A program made the translations under genes and the position numbers. DNA of 64,000 nt, from the NCBI RefSeq assembly GCF_051842935.1, contig NZ_JBPXRR010000001.1, positions 620,001 through 684,000 on the forward strand, read 5' to 3'. The stretch's first letter is position 1, and each line of letters opens with the position of its first letter. Origin of the DNA: Pseudalkalibacillus sp051842935. GTDB lineage: Bacteria; Bacillota; Bacilli; Bacillales; Fictibacillaceae. Below, piece after piece: positions 54,383 through 62,598 of the stretch. The notes under the pieces were generated by a model that was not told the origin of the DNA, ran no database searches, and saw nothing but the letters and a program-made list of their open reading frames with translations.

Positions 54383-54529
54383 GGGCAGAATAATTTGAGG
54401 TTCGGGTAGAATTATTCGAGACTTGGGCAGATTGCGATGAGGTGAACAGCTTTTCCGTGGGAGTGAACAGATTCACTGGAGGAATGAACAGATTCCCGGG
54501 AGAACTGAATAAATTCCCCACTCCCAGAA
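54383..54529. repeat. Seven degenerate 21-bp tandem repeats
   Basis: The gene-free stretch 54317-54614 contains seven head-to-tail units of exactly 21 bases, starting at 54383, 54404, 54425, 54446, 54467, 54488 and 54509. The first three begin GGG-C/T-AGA-T-rich; the next three fit ACAGNTT...GGAG...TGA. Minus-strand reading gives a heptad pattern NLF-x-x-P-x, but no ribosome site or family supports a protein. The units are contiguous without spacers. Confidence 0.75.
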
Positions 54530-54574
54530 CATCCCACCTACCTATATTTGTGACTATTGTTATAATTCTGAATT

Positions 54575-54614
54575 TTGTGTTGAAATCATATATGATTTTA
54601 TATATCATAAATCT
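54575..54614 (+). promoter_or_regulatory. Promoter/operator region of the GntR gene; possible leaderless start
   Basis: A 12-bp perfect palindrome (ATCATATATGAT, 54585-54596) and a related half site (TATATCATA, 54600-54608) precede the start. TTGTGT (54575-54580) and TTATAT (54598-54603) are 17 bases apart, so transcription could begin only a few bases before ATG 54615. No ribosome site is seen. The palindrome may be an autoregulatory GntR site. Confidence 0.45.
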
Positions 54615-55274
54615 ATGAAAGCGCTTAACTCGAAACCCACCAGTAAACAGCAGTTTGCGTATAAGTTGCTGCGAGCCCGGATTCTGGACGGGACGTATGG
54701 ACCCGGTTACCGGATTGTCATCGACCAGATTGCGAGAGAAATAGAAACAAGTGCGATACCGGTTCGTGAAGCTCTGCGTCAGCTGGAATCTGATGGTTTG
54801 ATTCAATTCAAACCATACAGCGGTGCGGTTGTCACTCCAATTAATGAGAACGAGTACTTGGAGACCTTATCTGTACTCGCGGTCATTGAAGGATATGCCA
54901 CATCCATCAGCGGACAGCATTTTCCGAAAGAGCGCATCCCTGAGCTCAAAGGCATCAACGAGCAGATGAGGCGAGCTTTGGATGAATTGGATTTCATCTC
55001 ATTCGGAAAGCACAACAGAGCTTTTCATGCATTGACGTATGAGTACTGCGATAACCACTATCTCGTAGAAAACATACGCTCGACATGGAAACGGCTCGAC
55101 TCAATCAGAAGATCCGGTTCGACATTCATGCCCGTCCGTGCGAAGGAGTCCATCGAGGAGCATGAAGAAATCATCCGCTTGCTGGACGCTACTGCTGAAC
55201 CCCACGTCATTGAATCTTTTGTCAGAGAACACAAAATGAATACGGTCAAATCCTTTTACCATCAAAGACATTAA
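54615..55274 (+). CDS. GntR-family (FCD) regulator of the hpa operon
   Basis: This 219-residue regulator has an N-terminal winged helix (about 12-72: FAYKLLRARILDGTY through VREALRQLESDGLI) and a C-terminal FCD ligand domain (about 85-210) with metal-binding His residues expected near KHNRAFHAL and EEHEEII. Such proteins usually repress catabolic genes until a pathway acid binds. It lies directly upstream of, and in line with, the 4-hydroxyphenylacetate genes, so it is their likely regulator. No ribosome site precedes the ATG, which is unusual in this window. Confidence 0.86.
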   Translation: MKALNSKPTSKQQFAYKLLRARILDGTYGPGYRIVIDQIAREIETSAIPVREALRQLESDGLIQFKPYSGAVVTPINENEYLETLSVLAVIEGYATSISGQHFPKERIPELKGINEQMRRALDELDFISFGKHNRAFHALTYEYCDNHYLVENIRSTWKRLDSIRRSGSTFMPVRAKESIEEHEEIIRLLDATAEPHVIESFVREHKMNTVKSFYHQRH

Positions 55275-55335
55275 GTACGATGAAGGAGGTATCCAATTCA
55301 TTCATCACCTGTTGGACATGCTATTTAATTGAAGA

Positions 55336-55350
55336 TTGATAGCCTATCAA
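55336..55350. promoter_or_regulatory. Palindrome upstream of the hpa operon
   Basis: TTGATAG-C-CTATCAA is a perfect 15-bp palindrome ending 20 bases before the dapA-like start. Its position suits an operator for the adjacent GntR regulator, but it differs from the palindrome in front of the gntR gene, so the assignment is inferred. Confidence 0.5.
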
Positions 55351-55370
55351 ACCATAAAGGAGAGGAAAGA

Positions 55371-56300
55371 ATGTCTAGATTTGATGAGTTGAAACAAAGA
55401 TTGAGAGGATCGATTGCCCCAATCATCACCCCGTTTAAAGAGGATGATTCACTTGATCTCGAAACCTTGAAAGAGTTGATCAATTGGCACATTGAAAGCG
55501 GGACGCACGGGATTTCTGTTACAGGAACGACTGGAGAACCAAGCTCACTCACACTTGAAGAGCGGGTCGAAGTCATGGAAACCGCAGCGAAAACCGTCAA
55601 CGGACGCGTTCCATTCGTACCAGGAACCGGTTCCACCAACCACCAAGAGACGTTATACCTCACCAAGAAAGCGAAAGAAATCGGTGCCGATGCCGCCATG
55701 GTCATCGTCCCTTACTACAACAAGCCTTCACAACACGCCCTTTACAAACACTTCAAAACGATTGCCGACACCGTAGATATTCCGATCATCATTTATAACA
55801 TCCCAGGAAGAACAGCCGTGAATATGGACGTGAAAACGATCGCCCGTCTCAACCAAGACTGCGAAAACATCATAGGAATCAAAGAATCAAACAAAGATTT
55901 CGAACATGTGAACCGTGTATTACTGGAATGCGGAAGAGATTTCTTGCTTTATTCCGGAATCGAGCTCCTCTGTTATCCGATGCTCACAATTGGTGGTGCG
56001 GGATACATAAGCGCAACCGCCAACGTCATGCCAGGTCGAGTAGCCGATGTGTACAACTACTGGATCAACGGAGACGTGCAAAAAGCGCAGGAGCTGCACT
56101 ATGACTTGATGCCTTTGAACGATGTCCTATTCAAAGACACGAACCCAGCGCCGTTGAAAGCAGCACTCGGTATGATGGACCGAATCAACCCACAACTTCG
56201 TTTGCCGATGGATCTGCCGAGCGAAGAGCTGCAGAAAGAAATCCGTTCTGTCCTGGATCACTATGGTCTTTTATCTAAAAATGTTGGGAGTCATGCGTAA
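55371..56300 (+). CDS. DapA/DHDPS-family pyruvate-dependent aldolase
   Basis: This class I aldolase of 309 residues has all family residues: GTTGE (52-56), Tyr115/116 in PYYNKP, Tyr142 in IYNIPGRT, Arg147, and the Schiff-base Lys171 in GIKESN. It is the first gene of the hpa operon, and its TAATG stop-start overlaps the HpaG-like gene. In homoprotocatechuate breakdown the last step cleaves 4-hydroxy-2-oxoheptanedioate to pyruvate and succinic semialdehyde, usually by the unrelated class II enzyme HpaI, which is absent here. This protein is therefore the likely substitute. A lysine biosynthetic role is less likely in this context. GAGAGGAAAG precedes the ATG. Confidence 0.82.
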   Translation: MSRFDELKQRLRGSIAPIITPFKEDDSLDLETLKELINWHIESGTHGISVTGTTGEPSSLTLEERVEVMETAAKTVNGRVPFVPGTGSTNHQETLYLTKKAKEIGADAAMVIVPYYNKPSQHALYKHFKTIADTVDIPIIIYNIPGRTAVNMDVKTIARLNQDCENIIGIKESNKDFEHVNRVLLECGRDFLLYSGIELLCYPMLTIGGAGYISATANVMPGRVADVYNYWINGDVQKAQELHYDLMPLNDVLFKDTNPAPLKAALGMMDRINPQLRLPMDLPSEELQKEIRSVLDHYGLLSKNVGSHA

Positions 56301-57094
56301 TGAAACATGCACGTTTTATTGTAGAAGGTAGAGAGCAATGTGGAACATTTGAAGATGGTAAAATCACAGCTTCATCCGGCAAGGTGTATGAAGAGAAGGA
56401 TATTGAAACCTGGCTCGCGCCTTTCAAGCCGAACAAAATGATCGGCCTCGCCCTTAACTATGCGGATCACGCGGACGAACTAGGCCTAGAAAAACCGAAA
56501 GAGCCTGTTCTCTTCATCAAACCGAACTCTTCCATCGTCGGACATAAGGCACCAGTTTATTACCCGGATGGAGCAACATACATGCACTATGAAAATGAAC
56601 TAGCGGTCGTCATCGGAAAAGAAGGACGAAACATCAAAAAAGAAGATGCGATGGATTACGTGAAAGGCTACACGATTGCAAATGACGTCACCGTACGTGA
56701 TTTCGTGAACAACATGTACCGTCCACCGGTGCGCGCGAAAGGTCATGATACGTTCGGACCGATGGGACCTTATTTCGTTGATAAAGAAGACATCCCAGAC
56801 GTCAACAACATCGAATTGCGTTCTTACGTAAACGGTGAATTGCGTCAACAAGGGAACACAAAAGACCTCATCTACGGAATCGATGATCTCATCGAATTCA
56901 TCAGCTCGTTCATGACCCTCGAAGAAAACGATGTGATTTGGACAGGTACACCGAAAGGCATTTCACACGTCCATCCAGGTGACAAGGTCCGTCTCGAAAT
57001 CGATTACTTAGGTTCGCTTGAGAATGAAATTTTGGATGGTAGAACAGACAAGGTAACGGCTGGAGGTGCCGATCATGCAGAAACCAACCGTTAA
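56300..57094 (+). CDS. hpaG: FAH-family isomerase/decarboxylase (HpaG-like, single domain)
   Basis: This 264-residue protein of the fumarylacetoacetate hydrolase family has the metal-binding core HYENELAVVIGK (about 94-105) and the GYTIANDVTVRDF and DTFGPMGPYFV motifs typical of HpaG and 2-hydroxyhepta-2,4-diene-1,7-dioate isomerases. E. coli HpaG is a fusion of two such domains, one isomerase and one decarboxylase. Only one domain is encoded here, so it may do both reactions or a partner lies elsewhere. It overlaps its neighbours on both sides (1 and 20 bases), which indicates coupled translation. Confidence 0.82.
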   Translation: MKHARFIVEGREQCGTFEDGKITASSGKVYEEKDIETWLAPFKPNKMIGLALNYADHADELGLEKPKEPVLFIKPNSSIVGHKAPVYYPDGATYMHYENELAVVIGKEGRNIKKEDAMDYVKGYTIANDVTVRDFVNNMYRPPVRAKGHDTFGPMGPYFVDKEDIPDVNNIELRSYVNGELRQQGNTKDLIYGIDDLIEFISSFMTLEENDVIWTGTPKGISHVHPGDKVRLEIDYLGSLENEILDGRTDKVTAGGADHAETNR

Positions 57095-58592
57095 AGATCC
57101 CGTACAACTCTATATCAATGGGAAATTTCAAGACGCTCATCAGGGGAATGCATTCGAAAATCTCAGCCCTTACACATCGGAAGTGTTGAATAAGGTAGCA
57201 GAAGGCCAGAAAGAAGATATCGAGTTTGCGGTCGATGCAGCGAAGGATGCTTTCCGAAATGGTCCATGGGGCTCGATGAAGGTGAGCGAGCGTCTCCAAT
57301 ACATCAATAAAATCGCAGACTTGATCGATGAGCATATCGAAGAAATCGCTCACCTGGAGTCTCTTGATACCGGACTACCGATCAAACAGACGAAGAAAAT
57401 GACGTCCCGTGCGGCTTCCAATTTCCGTTTTTACGCAGAAATGGTGAAGAACCGGATGGTTGGAGATGCGTATCAGGTCGATGATGAGTTTCTGAATTAT
57501 ACGGTGCAAAAGCCAGTCGGTGTGGCAGGGCTGATCACGCCTTGGAATGCGCCGTTCATGCTAGAAACGTGGAAGGTGGCTCCGGCACTTGCGACAGGGA
57601 ATACGGTCGTGCTGAAGCCTGCAGAATGGTCACCGCTTACAGCCAACAAGCTTGCTGAAATCATTGATGAAGCAGGATTGCCGAATGGAGTGTTCAACAT
57701 CGTTCATGGATTCGGTGAAACGGCTGGTGCAGCACTTGTGGCACATCCAGATGTGCAGTTGATTTCTTTTACAGGGGAAACGACGACAGGTTCCGAAATC
57801 ATGCGAAATGGTGCGGCAAGCTTGAAACGGTTCTCGATGGAGCTCGGTGGAAAGTCTCCGATCATCGTATTTGATGATGCCGATATGGAACGAGCGCTGG
57901 ATGCATGTGTATGGGGCATCTTCTCGTTCAATGGCGAGCGTTGTACCGCTAACTCACGATTATTCCTCCAGGAGTCGATTGCAGAAACGTTCATTGAAAA
58001 ACTGAAAGAACGAGTGTCCAACATCGTCGTAGGTGATCCGATGGATATGGAAACTGAAGTCGGTCCACTCATTCATAGAGAACACTATGACCGGGTGAAA
58101 AATTACCTGGCGATTGCAGTCCAAGAAGGGGCAAAGCTTTATCAAGGCCATATCCCTACAGGACTTGATAACGGGCACTTTGTAGCTCCGACTTTGCTCT
58201 TGGATGTGAACAATGATATGCGCGTTGCACAGGAGGAGATTTTCGGACCGGTTCTATCCGTCATGACATTTACAACTGAAGAGCAGGTCATCCAGCTTGC
58301 GAACGACATTCGATACGGTCTAGCAGGTTATGTATGGACGAACGACATGAAAAAAGGTCATAGAGTGGCACAAGCTGTTGAAGCAGGCATGCTCTGGGTG
58401 AATTCGCAGAATGTACGTGATCTCCGCATCCCGTTTGGCGGATCCAAGTCTTCCGGTATCGGGCGAGAAGGCGGTCATTATGCGTTCGAATTTTACACGG
58501 AAATGAAAGTGATCCATGTGGCTATGGGCGATCATCATATTCCACAGTTCGGAAAGAAGCAGCTGACGTCATCGACTTCACAAAACCAATGA
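57075..58592 (+). CDS. hpaE: 5-carboxymethyl-2-hydroxymuconate semialdehyde dehydrogenase HpaE
   Basis: This NAD-dependent aldehyde dehydrogenase of 505 residues should oxidise the ring-cleavage product of homoprotocatechuate. Family motifs are clear: TPWNAPFM, the FTGETTTGSEIM cofactor loop, the Glu in MELGGKSP, and the catalytic Cys in NGERCTANSR. The PFGGSKSSGIGREGG C-terminal motif is also present. The specific name rests on the operon context with HpaB and HpaD. ATG 57075 is chosen because GGAGGTG precedes it; a GTG three codons earlier overlaps that site. Confidence 0.88.
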   Translation: MQKPTVKDPVQLYINGKFQDAHQGNAFENLSPYTSEVLNKVAEGQKEDIEFAVDAAKDAFRNGPWGSMKVSERLQYINKIADLIDEHIEEIAHLESLDTGLPIKQTKKMTSRAASNFRFYAEMVKNRMVGDAYQVDDEFLNYTVQKPVGVAGLITPWNAPFMLETWKVAPALATGNTVVLKPAEWSPLTANKLAEIIDEAGLPNGVFNIVHGFGETAGAALVAHPDVQLISFTGETTTGSEIMRNGAASLKRFSMELGGKSPIIVFDDADMERALDACVWGIFSFNGERCTANSRLFLQESIAETFIEKLKERVSNIVVGDPMDMETEVGPLIHREHYDRVKNYLAIAVQEGAKLYQGHIPTGLDNGHFVAPTLLLDVNNDMRVAQEEIFGPVLSVMTFTTEEQVIQLANDIRYGLAGYVWTNDMKKGHRVAQAVEAGMLWVNSQNVRDLRIPFGGSKSSGIGREGGHYAFEFYTEMKVIHVAMGDHHIPQFGKKQLTSSTSQNQ

Positions 58593-58673
58593 ACGACCTC
58601 CGGCGAATTCAAAAGACCTAGATGAGACAACGAGACTGATTTGTCGGTAATCATTAAATCAGGAGGGATCGAT

Positions 58674-60149
58674 TTGGGTGCACGTACTGGTAAAGAATAT
58701 ATAGAAGGATTGAAAGCGGCGAAAAACAATGTTTGGATTCATGGAGAACGGGTGGAGGATGTCACAACACATCCGGCTTTGAAAAATGTCGTCCAATCCA
58801 TGGGGCAATTGATGGATTTGCAACACGAAAAGCCCGATGAAATGCTCTATACATCTCCGACATCTGGTGAGAAGGTCGGTTTGTCTTTCATCGCTCCGAA
58901 AACGAAAGAAGATCTGCAGAAGAGAAGCGGAATGTTCACAGAGTGGGCACGTTACACCGGGGGTATGATGGGACGGACGCCAGACTACCTCAACACGAGT
59001 GTCATGGCATTCGGTACAGCGGAGAAATTTTTCGCGGAAGCCGATCCGATGTTCGGCGAAAACGTCCGCAAGTATTATGACTATTGTCGGGAAAATGACG
59101 TCACGCTTACACATACGCTCATTCATCCGCAGGTCAACCGTTCGAAATTGCAGCATGAGCAGAAGGATCCTGGCATTTCCGCACATATCGTTGAAAAGAA
59201 CAAAGACGGAATCATCGTCAACGGTGCTCGACTGCTAGCCACACAAGGTGGAATTACAGATGAGATCGTCGTTTTCCCATCAACGTTGAACAAAGCATCT
59301 TCCGATGATGATCCATATGCAATGGCCTTTGCGATTCCGAACAATACGAAGGGGTTGAAGTTCGTTTGCCGTGAATCCTTCGATGTCGGGCGCAACCAAT
59401 GGGATCATCCGTTGAGTGCACGTTTCGAGGAAAGCGATGCAATCGTCATATTCGATAATGTCTTCGTACCATGGGAGCGCGTTTTTGTAGCTGGGAGCTC
59501 TGAAATCTGTAATCGTACGTATGTCGAGACCAATGCGATGGTACATATGACGCATCAGGTCATCGCGAAGAATACGGCGAAAACGGAATTTGTCCTCGGG
59601 GTCATCTTGAGCATGATCGATTCGATCGGTATCGAACGATTCCAGCATGTAAAAGAAAAAGCTTCTGAAGTGATGATCATTCTTGAAACGATGCGTTCAC
59701 ATCTTTTCCGTGCAGAACAAAACGCTTCCATCGACAAGTACGGAAACATGACACCAGACTTCGCACCGTTGAATGCGGCACGTAACTGGTACCCGAAAGT
59801 GTATCAGCGTATGGTGGAAATCGTACGGATCCTTGGTGCATCCGGTCTGATGGGAACACCGACCCAGGAAGACTTCAACAGTGAGGAGATCGGAGAATTC
59901 GTCCATCGATATACACAAGGCGGACAGATCGACGGATATGATAAAGTCCAGTTATTCCGCCTCGCATGGGACATTTCGTTAAGTTCCTTTGGAGGTCGTC
60001 AAGCATTGTATGAGTACTATTTCTTCGGTGATCCAATCCGAATGTCAAACGTCTATTATGATGTGTACAATAAAGAGCCGTATAAGGAAATGGTCAAATC
60101 TTTCCTTGATCGGGTGAAACCGACGACTGCTCAGAACGTGAATGTGTAG
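58674..60149 (+). CDS. hpaB: 4-hydroxyphenylacetate 3-monooxygenase, oxygenase component HpaB
   Basis: This FADH2-dependent monooxygenase of 491 residues hydroxylates 4-hydroxyphenylacetate to 3,4-dihydroxyphenylacetate. It has the HpaB family layout, with MGRTPDYLN near 96-104, THTLIHPQVNRSK near 143, and the DNVFVPWERVFV segment near 260. It needs reduced flavin, normally from HpaC, but no hpaC-like gene is in the operon. The start is TTG 58674 with AGGAGGG six bases upstream. An earlier in-frame TTG (58641) lacks a site. Confidence 0.9.
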   Translation: MGARTGKEYIEGLKAAKNNVWIHGERVEDVTTHPALKNVVQSMGQLMDLQHEKPDEMLYTSPTSGEKVGLSFIAPKTKEDLQKRSGMFTEWARYTGGMMGRTPDYLNTSVMAFGTAEKFFAEADPMFGENVRKYYDYCRENDVTLTHTLIHPQVNRSKLQHEQKDPGISAHIVEKNKDGIIVNGARLLATQGGITDEIVVFPSTLNKASSDDDPYAMAFAIPNNTKGLKFVCRESFDVGRNQWDHPLSARFEESDAIVIFDNVFVPWERVFVAGSSEICNRTYVETNAMVHMTHQVIAKNTAKTEFVLGVILSMIDSIGIERFQHVKEKASEVMIILETMRSHLFRAEQNASIDKYGNMTPDFAPLNAARNWYPKVYQRMVEIVRILGASGLMGTPTQEDFNSEEIGEFVHRYTQGGQIDGYDKVQLFRLAWDISLSSFGGRQALYEYYFFGDPIRMSNVYYDVYNKEPYKEMVKSFLDRVKPTTAQNVNV

Positions 60150-60160
60150 GAGGTGACCTG

Positions 60161-61144
60161 ATGGAATTTGATATCATTCGGGTTGCAAGGGTTGTCATGA
60201 ATGTGACAAACCTTGATAAGGCGAAAGCTTTTTATGTTGATGCCCTCGGATTTGTTGAGACGGAACGGGACGATGAACATTTATACCTTAGAGGAATGGA
60301 AGAGCATGTTCATCATAGCCTCGTTTTGAAAAAAGCCGACAAACCTGGCATCCAAGCGATGGCTTACAAAGTGAGAGAAGAGAAACATCTGGACCTACTG
60401 CATGAACATTTCGCCACCAAAGGGATGAAGCCGAAATGGATGGAGCAAGGAACGCAACGTGCAGTCGGTAGAACACTGCGTGTACAGGATCCATCCGGTC
60501 TGCCGCTAGAATTTTTCGCACAGATGGATGGCGTCGAGCGGTTGTTGCAACGGTACGATCTTTACCGTGGTGCTCGTATCCAGAGAATCGACCATGTCAA
60601 TTGTATGGTGCCTGACGTCGAAGCGGCTCAAGCGTTTTATATGGACGAACTTGGCTTCCGATGTTCAGAGTACACGGCGACAGAAGACGATCGAGTCTGG
60701 GCAGCCTGGCTGCACCGGAAACCGACTGTTCATGATCATGCCTTCATGAATGGAATCGGTCCACGGCTCCATCATGTCGGATTTGCCCTAAGCGATCCGA
60801 TGAGCGTCATCCATTGCTGTGATGTGCTTGCTTCAATGGGGTATGCACACTCGATTGAACGTGGACCCGGCAGACATGGATTATCCAATGCCTTTTTCCT
60901 CTATCTGAGGGATCCTGATGGTAACCGTATTGAGTTGTATACAGGGGATTACTTGACGAGTGATCCGGATTTCAAACCGATTCGATGGGACTTGAATGAT
61001 CCGAGAAGAGCAACCTTCTGGGGGCATGCTGCACCGGATAGTTGGTTCAATGAAGCGACTGTCGTGCTAGATGTGCACACTGGGGAAGAAGTGAAAACCG
61101 CTGAACCCGTCTTACAGCAAAGGAAACCGGATTTCGTCACATGA
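60161..61144 (+). CDS. hpaD: 3,4-dihydroxyphenylacetate 2,3-dioxygenase HpaD (VOC type)
   Basis: This extradiol ring-cleavage enzyme of 327 residues has two vicinal oxygen chelate modules (about 1-130 and 140-270). The metal ligands in the second module are His145 (IDHVNCM), His204 or His205 (LHHVGF) and Glu258 (IELYTGDY). This is the type found in Brevibacterium (Fe) and Arthrobacter (Mn), not the class III enzyme of E. coli; which metal is used cannot be read from the sequence. AGGAGGTGACCTG precedes the ATG. It is the last gene of the operon, followed by a terminator. Confidence 0.92.
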   Translation: MEFDIIRVARVVMNVTNLDKAKAFYVDALGFVETERDDEHLYLRGMEEHVHHSLVLKKADKPGIQAMAYKVREEKHLDLLHEHFATKGMKPKWMEQGTQRAVGRTLRVQDPSGLPLEFFAQMDGVERLLQRYDLYRGARIQRIDHVNCMVPDVEAAQAFYMDELGFRCSEYTATEDDRVWAAWLHRKPTVHDHAFMNGIGPRLHHVGFALSDPMSVIHCCDVLASMGYAHSIERGPGRHGLSNAFFLYLRDPDGNRIELYTGDYLTSDPDFKPIRWDLNDPRRATFWGHAAPDSWFNEATVVLDVHTGEEVKTAEPVLQQRKPDFVT

Positions 61145-61151
61145 TGAAATA

Positions 61152-61195
61152 GTGGAAGCTAAGGGAATGGAACAACATACCCCTTAGCTTTCTTT
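61152..61195 (+). terminator. Terminator of the hpa operon
   Basis: GGAAGCTAAGGG pairs with CCCCTTAGCTTTC-type sequence and is followed by T-rich sequence. Confidence 0.8.
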
Positions 61196-61272
61196 CTCAT
61201 TTCGGTTTGTTTGATATGGAATAAGGGCATCTTGTAAGTAAGAAAAATTTAGGTGTGATGTGAGAGATCAGA

Positions 61273-61300
61273 CTTGCACCTCACCTTGTGCGTGATATGA
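61273..61300 (+). promoter_or_regulatory. Probable sigma-A promoter of the PPOX-family gene
   Basis: TTGCAC (61273-61278) and TATGAT (61295-61300) are 16 bases apart, about 42 bases before the start codon. Confidence 0.5.
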
Positions 61301-61341
61301 TTATTTTTAGAGAATGTATCATTTGAAAGGAGTTTTTTGAC

Positions 61342-61797
61342 TTGGCTAAACATGAAATCCCTACAGAACTTTCACCAGAACTCGTTGAATTTTTCCAGGG
61401 TGAAAAATTGGTGAACATTGCAACAGTAGACGCAGAAACTGGAGCTCCGAACGTGAACGCGATCTCTTGGGTGAAGAGTGTCGACGAGAAGCGCATCCGT
61501 TTTTCGGTGACGAACAACTCAAGAATCGTTGACAATATCAAAGCGAACCCTGGTGTTGTTTTGAACATCATCGGGCTTGAAACGGTATATTCCATCCAAG
61601 GGAAAGCAGAAATCCTTGAAGATACGATGGAAGGCGTCAATCTGAAGCTTGCAAAAATTGAAATTACAGTTGAAGCTGTCTTTGAGAGCATGTTCTGGGG
61701 TGCGAAAATCACTCAAGAGCCAGCTTACGAGAAGACCTACAATCCTGAAAAAGCGAAAGAACTAGACGACTCCGTTTATGCAGCATTGATGAAGTAA
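61342..61797 (+). CDS. Pyridoxamine 5'-phosphate oxidase-family (FMN split-barrel) protein
   Basis: This 151-residue protein has the split-barrel flavin-binding fold, with LVNIATVDAETGAPNVNAISWV (in two strands, about 26-47) and IRFSVTNNSRIVDNI as typical strands. Its biochemical role is unknown. It has its own promoter and terminator. Because HpaB needs a flavin reductase, this neighbour could be considered for that job, but HpaC proteins have a different (flavin reductase-like) sequence. The start is TTG after AAAGGAG. Confidence 0.78.
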   Translation: MAKHEIPTELSPELVEFFQGEKLVNIATVDAETGAPNVNAISWVKSVDEKRIRFSVTNNSRIVDNIKANPGVVLNIIGLETVYSIQGKAEILEDTMEGVNLKLAKIEITVEAVFESMFWGAKITQEPAYEKTYNPEKAKELDDSVYAALMK

Positions 61798-61803
61798 ATG
61801 GAG

Positions 61804-61840
61804 AGGGGGACCCAAATGAATATTTGGGTCGCCCTTTTTT
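61804..61840 (+). terminator. Terminator of the PPOX-family gene
   Basis: GGGgACCCAAAT pairs with ATTTGGGTCgCCC and is followed by six Ts. Confidence 0.85.
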
Positions 61841-61895
61841 AAAAAAGTGGTATGATAAGAAACGAAACATAGAGTTGATTTGAAGGAGTAAGTCC

Positions 61896-62525
61896 ATGGG
61901 TGTCTACTGGGAAAAATTCAAATACTTCTTAACGGATTTGTCGCAAGAGGATATATTACGATGGCTGGATGAATACAATGACCTTGGTCCTTTTCCGGGA
62001 ATATTGTTACCGATGCTGGAAGCGTTTCTTCCGATCTTGCCACTCGTTTTGTTTGTCGCTGGGAATGCGGCTGCTTACGGATTTTTCTGGGGGGTTCTTT
62101 TTTCCTGGATCGGTACCGTATTCGGCTCGGTCTTCGTGTTTTTGCTCGTTCGAAGGTATGCACAGCAAAGGTTCATGCGGTTCCTGACCAAACACAACAA
62201 AACGAAATCCATGCTATCCTGGGTGGAACGGAAGGGTTTTGGGCTTTTGTTCGTCTTATATTGTTTTCCATTCACCCCATCTGCTCTGATCAATGTCGTC
62301 AGCGGCTTGTCTAAAGTCAACACATTGACATTCGTTCTAGCGGTCAGTTTAGGAAAGCTCGTCATGGTCTTCTTCATTTCTTATATTGGACATGACTTCT
62401 TTTCCATTATCAGAGAACCTGTGAAAATGATTGTAATTTCGGTCGTCATCGTCATATTGTGGTTGTTCGGAAAATTATTAGAGCGAAAGCTGCATAAACC
62501 GGTTAATACGAAAATATCAGAGTAA
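61896..62525 (+). CDS. TVP38/TMEM64 (DedA/VTT-related) membrane protein
   Basis: This 209-residue membrane protein has about five hydrophobic segments. The VTT-domain signature is visible in the central part (GTVFGSVFVFLLVRRYAQQR, about 70-89) and in FPFTPSALINVVSGLSKV (about 126-143). Related proteins are lipid scramblases or transporters; the specific function is unknown. AAGGAG precedes the ATG. Confidence 0.84.
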   Translation: MGVYWEKFKYFLTDLSQEDILRWLDEYNDLGPFPGILLPMLEAFLPILPLVLFVAGNAAAYGFFWGVLFSWIGTVFGSVFVFLLVRRYAQQRFMRFLTKHNKTKSMLSWVERKGFGLLFVLYCFPFTPSALINVVSGLSKVNTLTFVLAVSLGKLVMVFFISYIGHDFFSIIREPVKMIVISVVIVILWLFGKLLERKLHKPVNTKISE

Positions 62526-62598
62526 CATAGGCGTATACTTAGTAATAGGATGAAGAGATGATTCAATGGAATGGTCTCTTTTTTACTTTCCAGAGAGG

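Noticed and set aside
39484..54529. The two repeat blocks as possible CRISPR arrays
   Set aside because: Units are contiguous and degenerate, with no unique spacers, and no cas gene is in the window.
54300..54806. A 168-codon minus-strand open frame with NLF-x-x-P heptads
   Set aside because: The heptads follow from the 21-bp DNA repeats. The frame starts inside the GntR gene, has no ribosome site and resembles no family.
61342..61797. The PPOX-family gene as the missing HpaC flavin reductase
   Set aside because: It has its own promoter and terminator and lacks flavin-reductase-like motifs, so it is kept as a protein of unknown role.
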